A DNA stretch of 64,000 nucleotides from Mycobacterium gordonae (GCF_001417955.2 NZ_LKTM01000339.1:124001-188000); one strand, 5' to 3'. Shown: positions 42,822 to 51,566, counted from the first letter of the stretch. Notes: generated by a model not told the origin, from the sequence alone. Numbers and translations: made by a program.

Positions 42822-43263
42822 TCTGCTGCGAAACCGCTTACCCCAGAAGTATTTTCAGACAACGCTGAAACAGTGGGTGCGGCAGACGATGGTTCCGGAG
42901 GTCGTCGCGCTGTCCCTGGTCGGCGGACGCGCACTATGCCGCCAGCGAATTATGAGGCGACAAGCTGATAGCGTCGGCCGGTGATCCGGCCACCGCGTCG
43001 GACAATTCGCGCGTCATCAGGACGCTCCCGTCTTGACCACAATGGCCAGATCTCGCCGCATCGTCGACGAAGCGATTTACAGCGGCCGCGCTCTTCATGA
43101 CGACCTTGATCCCCCCACGCTACCCCGGCTTCGGGGAATCGATCGGGACGACGGATTCGTAGCGATGGAATCGACCGAGCACCCGCAGAACCATGGCCGC
43201 CCCCAGATGACAGAGCACGCGGCTCGCCTGGCGAATCCCTCACGATTGGCGCATTATCGCGCC
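42822..43263. other. Divergent intergenic region, no gene recognised
   Basis: It separates the degenerate WS/DGAT-like gene from the transglutaminase-like gene. A small hairpin (GGCCGG-TGAT-CCGGCC) lies at 42976-42991. An in-frame upstream extension of the transglutaminase reading frame starts at 43033 but shows no family similarity. Confidence 0.4.
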
Positions 43264-44067
43264 ATGAGACGAGAAGTGGGCACCGAGATGGAAGTGCAAA
43301 TCACCGCCCCTACGACCCTGGAATTTCAGATCGCCGTTGCACCGCATCCGCACACCGAGGTATTCGAGTCATTGCGCTTCCTTCTCAACGGAGACCTCAT
43401 CCAACCGTTGGAGGTCAGCGGCGTCCATGGCAACCGGATCCACAAGTTCGATGCAGCGGTGGGGACTCTGAAGGTCGAGTACTCGGCGACCATCGTGGGT
43501 CAGACCGATCCGGCTCCGGTCACCGAATACGACCAGTCGATGTATCTGCGGCCCAGCCGCTACGCCGAGGCCGACAAGTTCTATGGTTTCGCCGCAACCG
43601 AATTCGGCTCGTACAACGATTCGGCGACGCTCTTGGAGAATGTCAGCTCATGGGTGGGCACCCGGTTGAATTATGTGCCGGGGTCCAGCGATCCGATCGA
43701 CGGAGCAGTAGACACCTTGCTTGCCGGCAAGGGCGTTTGTAGGGACTTTGCCCATCTGGTGGTGGCCCTACTCCGTGCGGTGAACGTTCCGGCCCGGCTG
43801 GTTTCCGTGTACGCACCAGGCTTGTATCCCATGGATTTTCACGCGGTGGCCGAGGCATTCGTCGAAGGGCAGTGGCGCGTAGTCGATGCGACGCTGTTGG
43901 CGCCTCGGCAGACATTGGTGCGGATCGCCACCGGTCGTGACGCCGCAGACACCGCATTTCTCGACAACCACAAAGGCGCCATCACCTTGAACCAGCTGTC
44001 GGTGACTGCTGTCGTCGACGGCGACTTGCCGGCTGACTCGATCGATCAATTGGTTTCCATTCGCTGA
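43264..44067 (+). CDS. Transglutaminase-like protein
   Basis: This is a 267-residue protein with a beta-rich N-terminal domain (about 1-95) followed by a transglutaminase/papain-like core. The triad is visible: Cys159 in GKGVCRDFAHL, His193 in PMDFHAVAEAF and Asp208 in WRVVDATLLAP. Mycobacterial relatives of this type occur as small soluble proteins of unknown function that may act as peptidases or amidases. I placed the start at ATG 43264, where the family N-terminus (MRREVGTEMEV) begins. The frame stays open for 77 codons upstream without recognisable sequence. The DUF5994 gene follows after 136 nt. Confidence 0.8.
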   Translation: MRREVGTEMEVQITAPTTLEFQIAVAPHPHTEVFESLRFLLNGDLIQPLEVSGVHGNRIHKFDAAVGTLKVEYSATIVGQTDPAPVTEYDQSMYLRPSRYAEADKFYGFAATEFGSYNDSATLLENVSSWVGTRLNYVPGSSDPIDGAVDTLLAGKGVCRDFAHLVVALLRAVNVPARLVSVYAPGLYPMDFHAVAEAFVEGQWRVVDATLLAPRQTLVRIATGRDAADTAFLDNHKGAITLNQLSVTAVVDGDLPADSIDQLVSIR

Positions 44068-44203
44068 GAACGCATACCGGGCCCGAATACACCTGGCGTA
44101 CAGTGGAAAACATCGGCAATAACTCGTGCATGATCAGTCAAGGTCGTGTCATTGGCGATTCGAAGGATTTGGCCAGTCTCGCGGTCAAGACGGGAGCGTC
44201 GTC

Positions 44204-44656
44204 ATGGCGCCGAGAAATGGTCAGTTGGAAGCCGGCAACCGGCACCCCCCACCCGAGCACACACCGCGGCTGAAGCTCAAGCCCAAGGCGCCACTGAGCG
44301 GCTATGTCGACGGTGCCTGGCAACCGCGCAGCGACAGGCTTGAAACCGAGCTGCCCGATCTGCTGTCGGTCCTCTCGGTTCGCCTCGGTCCCATTTGCCG
44401 GGTGATCTACAACGTGGGCGAATGGCGAAGCTCCCCAGCCAAATTCAGGACCGGCGGTCGGGTGGTACGACTCGACGGATATAGCCGCCAGCCTGCTAAC
44501 ACCGTCGAGATTCTTGGTTTGAATCGCAATAAGGTCGTGCTACTGGTGGTTTCCCCGGAAACTGAGCCGACCCGGGCGCACGCGGTGTTGATGGCCGCTG
44601 CCGGGCCCAACAACGCGTCGACGGTCATGGACCTTCTGGAGCGCATCGCGGACTAG
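44204..44656 (+). CDS. DUF5994 family protein
   Basis: This is a 150-residue protein with the pattern of the actinobacterial DUF5994 family: PRLKLKPKAPLSGYVDGAWQPRSD, then LPDLLSVLSVRLGPICRVIYN, RVVRLDGYSRQPANTVEILG and a C-terminal AHAVLMAAA. The function is unknown. ATG 44204 is preceded by GGGAG at 7 nt. An upstream in-frame start at 44126 would add a dissimilar 26-residue extension. Confidence 0.75.
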   Translation: MAPRNGQLEAGNRHPPPEHTPRLKLKPKAPLSGYVDGAWQPRSDRLETELPDLLSVLSVRLGPICRVIYNVGEWRSSPAKFRTGGRVVRLDGYSRQPANTVEILGLNRNKVVLLVVSPETEPTRAHAVLMAAAGPNNASTVMDLLERIAD

Positions 44657-44775
44657 AAAGCGGCACCATTCGGCCTAGCCGTTGAAGCGCAACGACTTAC
44701 GGCTGTGAGTCGTCGGGCTCGGAATACCGGACCCGCTCAGTGGAAAGCACGTCCGGCTAGGACTTGAATGGAAGT

Positions 44776-45117
44776 ATGGTCGACCGAATGCGCGCCGAAC
44801 TAGGCCGCGCCGTAGACGAAGCAAGACCGGAAGCGCCTTACGCCCAGACCGCCCTGGGTGACGGTCCGGTGGGGCAACGACTGGAGTCCGCGATCCTCGC
44901 TCTGGCAGAGCTGCGTGGTCCGGACAGCAGCACCTGCCCGTCGGATGCGGCCCGGGCCGTCGGTGGCAAGCAGTGGCGTGAGCTGATGGACGAGGCGCGC
45001 GCCATCGCACGGGAGCTGGCCAAATCCGGCCGCGTGGAAATCACACAACGCGGAAATGTGCTCGATCCCGCCACCGAGTGGCGTGGCCCCATCCGCATCC
45101 GCGCCGTCCGGGGCTGA
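44776..45117 (+). CDS. DUF3253 small protein
   Basis: This is a 113-residue protein, mostly helical and charged. RLESAILALAELRGPDSSTCPSDAARAVGG, followed by WRELMDEARAIARELAKSGRVEITQRGNVLDP and GPIRIR, matches the winged-helix-like DUF3253 family of unknown function. Several starts compete (TTG 44764, ATG 44776, ATG 44788). I chose 44776 because GGA precedes it, but this is uncertain. Confidence 0.72.
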   Translation: MVDRMRAELGRAVDEARPEAPYAQTALGDGPVGQRLESAILALAELRGPDSSTCPSDAARAVGGKQWRELMDEARAIARELAKSGRVEITQRGNVLDPATEWRGPIRIRAVRG

Positions 45118-45147
45118 CGCTCGCCTCGTCGTGACGGGCCGCCGACG

Positions 45148-45153
45148 TACGCT
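45148..45153 (+). promoter_or_regulatory. -10 element TACGCT for a leaderless start
   Basis: TACGCT fits TAnnnT and ends 6 nt before ATG 45160, the leaderless geometry seen repeatedly in this window. Confidence 0.45.
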
Positions 45154-45159
45154 GGCGGA

Positions 45160-45708
45160 ATGGCTATCGAATCGACAATGCTCGAGCTCGGCACTCCCGC
45201 ACCGCACTTCGCCCTGCCCGAACACGCGACCGGCGCCACCCTGAGCCTCGACGACCTGACCGGCCCAGCGCTGGTCGTCACCTTCATCTGCAATCACTGC
45301 CCCTACGTCCAGCACGTCGCCGACGGCCTCGCCGAACTGGGCCGCGACCTCGTCGAACGGGGGGTGCCGATGGTCGCCATTTCCAGCAACGACGTCGTGG
45401 CGTATCCACAGGACGGTCCCGATCAGATGGTCGCCGAGGCCGAGCGCCACGGCTGGACCTTCCCGTACCTCTACGACGAGAGCCAGGACGTCGCACGCGC
45501 GTTCTCGGCCGCCTGCACTCCCGACACATTCGTGTTCGACGCTGACCGTCGCCTGGTTTATCGGGGTCAGCTCGACGATTCCCGGCCCAAGAACGAACTG
45601 CCGGTAACGGCGGCCGACGTACGTGGCGCGGTGGAAGCGGTCCTTGCCGGACGGCCGGTCGACCCGAATCAGCGACCGTCGATCGGCTGCGGCATCAAGT
45701 GGCGTTGA
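45160..45708 (+). CDS. Thioredoxin-fold (AhpC/TSA-type) redox protein
   Basis: This is a 182-residue thioredoxin-like protein with an AhpC/TSA/Redoxin arrangement. The active site CNHC (Cys44 and Cys47) lies in VTFICNHCPYV at the end of the first strand. It is followed by VAISSNDVVAYPQDGPDQM and the cis-Pro segment CTPDTFVFD. This group (CNHCPYV thioredoxin family) probably reduces or oxidises thiols in the cytosol; partners are unknown. The C-terminus, GCGIKWR, is typical of the group. It converges with the USP gene 9 nt away. Confidence 0.85.
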   Translation: MAIESTMLELGTPAPHFALPEHATGATLSLDDLTGPALVVTFICNHCPYVQHVADGLAELGRDLVERGVPMVAISSNDVVAYPQDGPDQMVAEAERHGWTFPYLYDESQDVARAFSAACTPDTFVFDADRRLVYRGQLDDSRPKNELPVTAADVRGAVEAVLAGRPVDPNQRPSIGCGIKWR

Positions 45709-45717
45709 GGCCGGCCG

Positions 45718-46596
45718 TCAGGACTGGTGCGCCACGATCACCGGCGCCCGCACCGCGTGCACCACGCCGTTACTGACCGACCCCAGCAGCATGCCGGACA
45801 GGCCGCCTCGGCCGTGGCTGCCGACGACGACGAGCTGCGCGCGTTCGGACTCTTCGATCAGGGCGCGACCGGGATGGTCGAGAACGATCACCCGGTTGAC
45901 CTTGACGTCGGGATACCGCTCCTGCCACCCCGCCAGGTACTCGGCCAGGTTGCGCTCGGCTTCCTCGCGCCATTCCAGCCAGGGCAACTGGTAAACCGCC
46001 ATGTCGCTCCAGGCGTGCACAGCGGTGAGTTCGACCCCGCGTCGTGATGCTTCATCAAGGGCGAGGGCCAGCGCGTGCTCAGAAGTCGGGGAGCAGTCGA
46101 TGCCCACCACTACCGGCGCGCTCTTGGACTGCGGCATCCACGAGGCTTCCTCGCGGATGATGGCGACCGGGCACTTCGCACTGTGCGCCACACCCGAGCT
46201 GACCGACCCCAGCAGGACGCGCTCGACCGCGCTGCGCCCGGTGGAACCCACCACGACCATCTCGGCGTCCCGAGACATCTCGATCAGGGTGGGTACCGGG
46301 GCCGACGCCTTCACTTCGCTGGTTATGCCGATCGTCCGGTCCGTCGACAGGGCGTCCTCGGCGATCTTGACCGCGTGCTCGAGAAGCTCGCGGCCATCGT
46401 CCTTCTGCCACAACGTGACTCCCGCCGCCGTCGGCACCTGCGGATACGCCGGCACGACCGGGTTGTACATGTGGACCAGGGTCAGTGGGACGTGTCGCAT
46501 CGCCGCCTCATGGGCCGCCCAGAAGACGGCGGCATTGGATGCGGCCGATCCGTCGACGCCGACGACGACGCCATAACGAGTCACGGTGCCAGACAT
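45718..46596 (-). CDS. Universal stress protein, tandem USP domains
   Basis: This 292-residue protein has two USP domains (about 8-148 and 160-292), like Rv1996, Rv2005c and Rv2623 of the M. tuberculosis DosR regulon. The ATP-binding signatures are VVVGVDGS with GSTGRSAVERVLLGSVS in the first half and VVVGID with GSHGRGGLSGMLLGSVSN in the second, so both domains look able to bind ATP. Such proteins slow growth or signal in non-replicating cells. The start has a strong AAGGAGG site. A DosR-box-like palindrome (46665-46684) sits 30.5 nt upstream of a TAGCGT -10, so hypoxic induction is likely. Confidence 0.93.
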   Translation of the reverse strand: MSGTVTRYGVVVGVDGSAASNAAVFWAAHEAAMRHVPLTLVHMYNPVVPAYPQVPTAAGVTLWQKDDGRELLEHAVKIAEDALSTDRTIGITSEVKASAPVPTLIEMSRDAEMVVVGSTGRSAVERVLLGSVSSGVAHSAKCPVAIIREEASWMPQSKSAPVVVGIDCSPTSEHALALALDEASRRGVELTAVHAWSDMAVYQLPWLEWREEAERNLAEYLAGWQERYPDVKVNRVIVLDHPGRALIEESERAQLVVVGSHGRGGLSGMLLGSVSNGVVHAVRAPVIVAHQS

Positions 46597-46638
46597 GGTG
46601 TCCTCCTTCGACGCCTGATCTGTGACGCCCTGACTATG

Positions 46639-46684
46639 ACGCTATTGCTCCGGAGGTGTCTGGTCACGGGCCTTAAGTCCTCGA
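46639..46684 (-). promoter_or_regulatory. DosR box and -10 of the USP gene at 46596
   Basis: The 20-mer at 46665-46684 (core GGGCCTTAAGTCCT) matches 15 of 20 positions of the DosR consensus TTSGGGACTWWAGTCCCSAA. On the minus strand a TAGCGT -10 occupies 46644-46639. The box centre is 30.5 nt upstream of the first -10 base, about -42 from the expected start of transcription, which is the usual activator position. Confidence 0.7.
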
Positions 46685-46729
46685 CCGCGTAAGTCGTGAG
46701 ACCCTTCGTTGTTGCGGCCCAAGCCCGCT

Positions 46730-46749
46730 CACGGGACCAAATTCGCGCC
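46730..46749 (+). promoter_or_regulatory. Second DosR-box-like site in the divergent USP promoter
   Basis: The sequence, with left half CGGGACC, matches about 13 of 20 consensus positions. It lies between the two divergent USP genes, about 66 nt upstream of the leaderless start at 46806 (TAGCGT at 46793-46798). It could be a secondary box. A perfect palindrome CCTGCCGGCAGG sits at 46767-46778 between it and the -10. Confidence 0.4.
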
Positions 46750-46805
46750 GCCAGGTGCCAAACGACCCTGCCGGCAGGCCCAAATCGCACGATAGCGTCT
46801 GCGCT

Positions 46806-47618
46806 ATGGACCACAAAGAGTCCCCGAGGTCGGTAGTGGTGGGAATCGACGGGTCGGACGCGGCGATCAACGCCGCCCGGTGGGCCGTTCCAGAGGCCGG
46901 CGCCCTCGACATCCCACTGCGTCTGGTCTATGCCGTCACGCCACCTCCGGCGGACGCGCCCCCGGGGGAAGAAAACCTCGACACCGAGTACGGTGAGACC
47001 GCACTGCGTGCCGCCTGTGCCGCGGTGCACGCGACCGGGCAGCCGGTGAAAATCGAGACCGACCTGGTGACCGGCTTGCCCGGGCGGGTCTTGATTGACG
47101 AATCCCGCAGTGCGGCAATGGTTTGCGTCGGCTCCGTGGGCATCGGACGCTTCGCACGGCGGGTGCTGGGTTCCACCGCCGAGGAGGTGGCGCGGGGCGC
47201 GTTGTGCCCAGCGGCCGTCATCCGGACGAGTCGCGGCGCCGAAGCGCCGGCCTCCGGCTCGATCGCCGTCGTCGTCGACGATTCCGCGGACAACGACCTG
47301 GTGCTCGAGCACGGCTTCCGGGAAGCAGGGCTGCGGTCCGCACCGATCCTGGCGCTCGGCGTGTGGCGCTGGGGATTTGGCGAGATCCCCTACTCCCAGC
47401 TGGAGCACCGGCTGGGCCGGTGGGTGAACCAGTACCCCGGTGTGCATGTCCGCCCGGCCGCCGCCCGCGACGGTGCCGCCGAATTCCTCGGCGACACACA
47501 AGAACCCGTGCACCTTGCGGTGATAGGCGCCGGCGACGCGGGCAAGGTCGCCAAAATGGTGGGGCCGCTCGATCCCCATTTCGGGCACGCCGGACGTTCG
47601 GTGCTGGTGGTGCGCTGA
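46806..47618 (+). CDS. Universal stress protein, tandem USP-like domains
   Basis: This 270-residue protein begins MDHKESPRSVVVGIDGSDAAINAARWAV, an intact first USP domain with the later GSVGIGRFARRVLGSTAEEV segment. The second half (about 150-270) keeps the fold pattern (SIAVVVDDSADND... VHLAVIGAGDAGKVAKMVG) but its nucleotide-binding glycines are less regular. It resembles the Rv2624c/Rv3134c type. ATG 46806 was chosen because TAGCGT ends 7 nt upstream, giving a leaderless start; an earlier in-frame codon at 46755 has no support. It converges with devS, whose stop lies 11 nt away, and is divergent from another USP across a shared DosR-box region. Confidence 0.9.
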   Translation: MDHKESPRSVVVGIDGSDAAINAARWAVPEAGALDIPLRLVYAVTPPPADAPPGEENLDTEYGETALRAACAAVHATGQPVKIETDLVTGLPGRVLIDESRSAAMVCVGSVGIGRFARRVLGSTAEEVARGALCPAAVIRTSRGAEAPASGSIAVVVDDSADNDLVLEHGFREAGLRSAPILALGVWRWGFGEIPYSQLEHRLGRWVNQYPGVHVRPAAARDGAAEFLGDTQEPVHLAVIGAGDAGKVAKMVGPLDPHFGHAGRSVLVVR

Positions 47619-47629
47619 CCGCGGACCGA

Positions 47630-49342
47630 TCAGCCCACGGGCAGCGGCACCGTCCAATGGACCCGGGTCCCGTCGGCAGGCGAACTGCTGACTTCGCAAG
47701 TGCCACCGAGTTGTTGAGCCCGATGCTCCAGGTTCGCCAGACCACTGCGCCGGCGATTGTCGGCCGGGACGCCGTGGCCGTTGTCGCTGATCGTCATGGT
47801 GAACATGTCGGCGGCACTGACCTCGATGGTCAGCCTCGAAGCGCCGGAATGCCGAATCACGTTGCTGATCGCCTCTGTCGCAACGGCTTCCGCGTGATCG
47901 GCGAGCTCACCGTCGACCGCGCTCATGGGGCCGTCCATGTGGACGGTGGTGTAGATGTCGCGGTCGTCGGTGAGATCCGCGACGATCCGCTGCAGACGGT
48001 GCCGGAAGCCCCCGTCGGACCCCACCGGCAGCTTCAGCTGGAAGATCGTCGTGCGAATCTCTTCGATGATCTTCTGTAAGTCATCGAGCGTGCGGTTGAG
48101 CCGGTCGGCGACTTCGGGCGAGCGGGCCCGGGCCAGTGTCCCCTGTAGATCCATTCCGGCGGCGAAGAGTCGTTGGATGACGTGGTCATGGAGGTCGTGG
48201 GCGATCCGCTCCCGCTCGGCCAAAATCGTCAGCTGCCGCGCGTTCTCCCGCCCTGACGCCAGCATCAGCGCTATCGCGGCATGGGTGGCGAACTGGCCGA
48301 CCAGATCGAGGTCGCTGTCCTCGAACGGCGGCTGATAGGCGTCGCGGGCAAGGGCCAGCACGCCCGCCGTCTGATCGTGGGCACGCAGCGGCATGACGAT
48401 CGCAGAGCGCTGACCGACGTCGGTGAAAGCCTGGATCGGATAGCTCAACGACTCGGTGATCAACGGTTTGCCCGAGCGAAACACGGCACCGCTGGTAGAG
48501 CCGTCCACCGGAACCCGCTGCCCGATCACCTCGTCGGCGTGCCTGCCGACCGCCGCGGAGACCACCAGTGTGTCCGCTTCGTCCAACGGCAGGTCGCTGT
48601 CGATGGGCACCAGGACGATCCCCTGCTCCGATCCGGTAAGGGTGCGGGCGCGCTCGGCGATCAGCTGCAAGGGACGTCGGTGGGCATGATCGCCGGCCAG
48701 CAGCGCGGTGGTGATTTCACGACTCGCCTCCATCCACTTGACGGAGGTCCGCTCGCGCTCGAAGACCTGCGCGTTGTCGATGGCCACCGCCGCGGCGAAC
48801 GCCAACGCGCGAGCCGCGAACTCGTCGGACTCGGTGAACGTTCGGCCCGGGTCGACGTGGGTCAGATAGAGGCTGCCGAACACCACCCCGCGGATCATGA
48901 TCGGGACACCGAGAAATGCGCGCATCGGTGGGTGGTGCTCGGGAAAGCCCACCGCAGCCGGATGGCGGGTCAGGTCTTCCAGCCGAAGCGCGGGCGTCTC
49001 GACGAGCGAGACGCCCAGAACGCCCTTGCCCACCGGCAGATGGCCGATCTTGTGGGCCTTCTCGTCGTCGATGCCCGAATGGACGAACCTGAGCAGTGTG
49101 CCTTCAGGATCGCGGACGGCAAGCGCGCCGTATGGCGCCGACGTCAGCTCCCGGGCCGCGTGAATGATTCTGAGCAACGTCGCGTCGAGGTCGAGGTCCG
49201 AACCGATCTCGACGATCACCCGGAGCAGCTGTTCCATCTGGTCGCGGGCCGCCATCAATTCGTCGAGTTGCTGGTGCATCCTGGTCACAAGTCCAGGCTG
49301 ACCGAGGCCAGCAAAAGCTGACCCGTGCTCGTCTTTGCCCAC
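47630..49342 (-). CDS. devS: DevS/DosS-type heme sensor histidine kinase
   Basis: This is a 570-residue kinase with GAF-A (about 50-195), GAF-B (about 215-365), a HisKA_3 dimerisation helix and a HATPase domain. GAF-A contains GFPEHHPPMRAFLGVPI, whose His-His pair (136/137) lines up with the heme-ligating histidine region of DosS, so it should sense O2, NO or CO. The phospho-accepting His385 is in RIAHDLHDHVIQRLF. N- and G-box motifs are in AISNVIRHSG and ISDNGHGVP. It is downstream of devR on the same strand but separated by 174 nt; in M. tuberculosis the two genes are adjacent. It could also be called DosT-like. Its partner should be the neighbouring DevR. Confidence 0.93.
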   Translation of the reverse strand: MGKDEHGSAFAGLGQPGLVTRMHQQLDELMAARDQMEQLLRVIVEIGSDLDLDATLLRIIHAARELTSAPYGALAVRDPEGTLLRFVHSGIDDEKAHKIGHLPVGKGVLGVSLVETPALRLEDLTRHPAAVGFPEHHPPMRAFLGVPIMIRGVVFGSLYLTHVDPGRTFTESDEFAARALAFAAAVAIDNAQVFERERTSVKWMEASREITTALLAGDHAHRRPLQLIAERARTLTGSEQGIVLVPIDSDLPLDEADTLVVSAAVGRHADEVIGQRVPVDGSTSGAVFRSGKPLITESLSYPIQAFTDVGQRSAIVMPLRAHDQTAGVLALARDAYQPPFEDSDLDLVGQFATHAAIALMLASGRENARQLTILAERERIAHDLHDHVIQRLFAAGMDLQGTLARARSPEVADRLNRTLDDLQKIIEEIRTTIFQLKLPVGSDGGFRHRLQRIVADLTDDRDIYTTVHMDGPMSAVDGELADHAEAVATEAISNVIRHSGASRLTIEVSAADMFTMTISDNGHGVPADNRRRSGLANLEHRAQQLGGTCEVSSSPADGTRVHWTVPLPVG

Positions 49343-49516
49343 CCGAGCTGTACCTCCAAGACGATCCTTGGCTTCCGGCGGTGCACGGCACGCCCGATGC
49401 CGCTGATCAGCTTAATCACATCGGCGTCAGGCGGCCACCGACCCTGCCAGCCTGTCAGACAGCGGTTGTCACACTTGTCCGCCGGACGCACGCACTGGTC
49501 GCAAAACGAAAAATTT

Positions 49517-50179
49517 CTATCGGCCGTGCGGTGGTGTTCGCGAACCGGACTCGGTGCCCAGCCGGGACGCGAACACCGCCGCTTGCGTGCGCCGTTCCAT
49601 ACCCAGTTTGGCCAGCAAACGCGACACGTAATTTTTCACGGTCTTCTCGGCGAGATACATCCGGTCCGCGATCTGCCTGTTGGTCAGACCCTCGCCCAGC
49701 AGGCCGAGGAGCGTCCGCTCCTGTTCGGTCAGCGCGGCCAGCGGATCCTTCTTCTCCCCGCCACCGCGCAGCTTCGCCATCAGGGCTGCCGCGGCCCGAT
49801 TGTCGAGTAGGGACTTGCCCGCTCCGACCTCTTTGATCGCTCGCGCCAGTTCCAGGCCTTTGATGTCCTTCACGACATAGCCGCTGGCACCGGCCAGAAT
49901 CGCCTCCAGCATCGCTTCATCGGAGGTGAACGATGTCAGCATCAGGCAGCGCAGCTCCGTAACGGCGGACAGCAGGTCGCGGCACAATTCGATGCCGTTT
50001 CCATCCGGGAGTCGCACGTCCAGGACCGCGACGTCAGGCTTCAAAGCCGGAATCCTGGCCATGGCTTCGGATACGGACCCCGCTTCGCCGATCACTTCGA
50101 GCTCAGGGTCGCTGGCAAGAAGGTCGACCAGTCCCCGCCGAACCACTTCATGGTCATCGACCAAGAAAACCTTCACCAT
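49517..50179 (-). CDS. devR: DevR/DosR dormancy response regulator
   Basis: This is a 220-residue NarL-family regulator that is nearly collinear with M. tuberculosis DosR. The receiver has DDH at 8-10 and the phospho-acceptor Asp54 in VAVLDVRLPDG, with Thr/Lys switch residues in LTSFTSDEA and YVVKDIKG. The LuxR-type helix-turn-helix (about 150-195) contains LTNRQIADRMYLAEKTVKNYVSRLLAKLG, the helices that contact the DosR box. It activates the dormancy regulon under hypoxia or NO. The start ATG follows AGGGAGGAA. The last 12 residues differ from the tuberculosis protein. Many genes around it carry DosR-box-like sites. Confidence 0.97.
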   Translation of the reverse strand: MVKVFLVDDHEVVRRGLVDLLASDPELEVIGEAGSVSEAMARIPALKPDVAVLDVRLPDGNGIELCRDLLSAVTELRCLMLTSFTSDEAMLEAILAGASGYVVKDIKGLELARAIKEVGAGKSLLDNRAAAALMAKLRGGGEKKDPLAALTEQERTLLGLLGEGLTNRQIADRMYLAEKTVKNYVSRLLAKLGMERRTQAAVFASRLGTESGSRTPPHGR

Positions 50180-50337
50180 TGCGAATTCCTCCCTGGCTGA
50201 CCGTGCGAAATCACGCTGAAAAGCAGCAGGTCAACTTCTGCCATCATGATTCACGCAACGCCAGCTTAAATCCAATGGCACCGCCTAGATTTTTCCGGCG
50301 CGCCGGTCACCCGTCAGCGCCTCGTTGCCGAAGCCGC

Positions 50338-50613
50338 TCAATTCGCGGGTGCTGGTCGACCCGGCGCTTCGGTCGTGCCGGCGCGGGCCGCGTCACCGAT
50401 ATGGACCATCACCCGCTCCAGCACCAGGTCGTAGGCATCACCGTCTTCGACCAGGCAGTCCAGGCCGCGACGATGCAGAAATCCTTCCAGACGCCGATCA
50501 AGGGTCCAATCGATATAGGCGCTGTCGGCGTAGGCCGACTTCAAGAATTGGCGCGCAAGCTCATCCGCGCTGGACGCAGTCACCAATGACCGATCTCCAG
50601 TTCTGGCAGCCAT
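50338..50613 (-). CDS. Small conserved-looking protein upstream of devR, unknown
   Basis: This 91-residue hydrophilic protein has no recognised family. The middle, ARQFLKSAYADSAYIDWTLDRRLEGFLHRRGL, reads as two charged helices, and a Pro/Ala-rich tail follows. A ribosome site (AGGGGAG) precedes the ATG at 50613, and a DosR-box-like site with a weak GAGGAT -10 lies upstream at the standard spacing, so it looks real and hypoxia-induced. It sits where M. tuberculosis has Rv3134c upstream of devR, and may share a transcript with devR (158-nt gap). Confidence 0.6.
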   Translation of the reverse strand: MAARTGDRSLVTASSADELARQFLKSAYADSAYIDWTLDRRLEGFLHRRGLDCLVEDGDAYDLVLERVMVHIGDAARAGTTEAPGRPAPAN

Positions 50614-50689
50614 TCACACTCCCCTGCGGGCCCCGACACCCCTCGACAGCAACCGGCACAACCATCCTCACGATGATCGGGGCGCCCGG

Positions 50690-50709
50690 ATAGGGTCCGA
50701 AGTCACCTC
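50690..50709 (-). promoter_or_regulatory. DosR-box-like site for the small gene upstream of devR
   Basis: The sequence (core GGGTCCGAAGTCAC) matches 12 of 20 consensus positions. On the minus strand GAGGAT at 50669-50664 is a weak -10 whose first base is 30.5 nt from the box centre, the same spacing as at the strong boxes. Confidence 0.42.
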
Positions 50710-50747
50710 GTTGGCCCTCCTCGTTGACTGGGCGGGCGGTCGCAGAT

Positions 50748-51566
50748 TCACAGATTCGGACGATCGACGATCAGCAGCGAGCAATCCGCGTGGTGCAGCA
50801 CCGCATTGCCGGCCGGCCCCAGCAGTTGCGTCACCACGTCCTGGTTGCGGTGCCCGATCACCACCATCCGCACGTGTCGGCCTTGACCGGCCAGATAATC
50901 GACCAAACTCCCGCGTGAAACCGCCCCCCGGACGTCGACATCTGGATAGTGCCGTCGCCACCGCTCCAGTCGGCGGTCCGGATAGTCGCATCCGGCCCGT
51001 TGCCCATAGCTGATTGCGCGAAGCGGTAAATCGCGCAGCCGGGCTTCCTCCATGGCAGTCCTCATCACGGCATCGGAGTCGGCGGCCGCATGAGAGTCCA
51101 CGGCGATCCAGTGCTCATCGCGCCTGGCCCGGTCACCGTGACGGCGAATAACGGCGACCGGGCAGTGTGCCGCTTGGGCTACCGTCGCCGCGGTCGAGCC
51201 GGCCCGTTCTGGACGGAAGTGGTGCAATCCAACGGCCCCGACGCACACCATGACCGCCGAAGCCGATGCTCGCGTCAGTGCGACGGTCGGCGGTTCTTGG
51301 GCGATCTCGATCTCGATCCGGACGGGCTTGTCCGCCGCCTCGGCGGTCACGCCCGCATAGCGCACGGCGTTCTCCGCGATGGCCAGTTTGCGAGCCACCC
51401 GGTCCGGCGGAATCTCCGGAACGTCGTCCGGTTCTATCGCGTAGAGCAGCCGCAGCGGGATGTCCCTCGCGACCGCTTCATCCACCGCCCACACCGCTGC
51501 GTCGATGGCCGCCCGCGAGCCATCGATCCCGACGACGATGGAACGGTGGCCGGCCGGCACATACAT
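50748..51566 (-). CDS. Universal stress protein
   Basis: This is a 272-residue USP-family protein beginning MYVPAGHRSIVVGIDGSRAAIDAAVWAVDEA. The first domain has the ATP-site start GIDGS, but its later glycine-rich loop is altered (GAVGLHHFRPERAGSTAATV). The second domain is divergent. ATG 51566 is 4 nt after the stop of the preceding USP gene, so the two are translationally coupled; a longer frame to 51620 overlaps that gene and is less likely. It is the last gene of an M50-USP-USP operon. It resembles Rv2624c/Rv3134c in size and layout. Confidence 0.88.
   Translation of the reverse strand: MYVPAGHRSIVVGIDGSRAAIDAAVWAVDEAVARDIPLRLLYAIEPDDVPEIPPDRVARKLAIAENAVRYAGVTAEAADKPVRIEIEIAQEPPTVALTRASASAVMVCVGAVGLHHFRPERAGSTAATVAQAAHCPVAVIRRHGDRARRDEHWIAVDSHAAADSDAVMRTAMEEARLRDLPLRAISYGQRAGCDYPDRRLERWRRHYPDVDVRGAVSRGSLVDYLAGQGRHVRMVVIGHRNQDVVTQLLGPAGNAVLHHADCSLLIVDRPNL

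Noticed and set aside
42976..42991. Hairpin GGCCGG-TGAT-CCGGCC as terminator or operator
   Set aside because: It is short, has no T-run and does not sit at a clear gene end; such palindromes are expected by chance in this GC content.
44126..44203. Upstream start for the DUF5994 protein
   Set aside because: The extra 26 residues have no family similarity and ATG 44204 has a good ribosome site.
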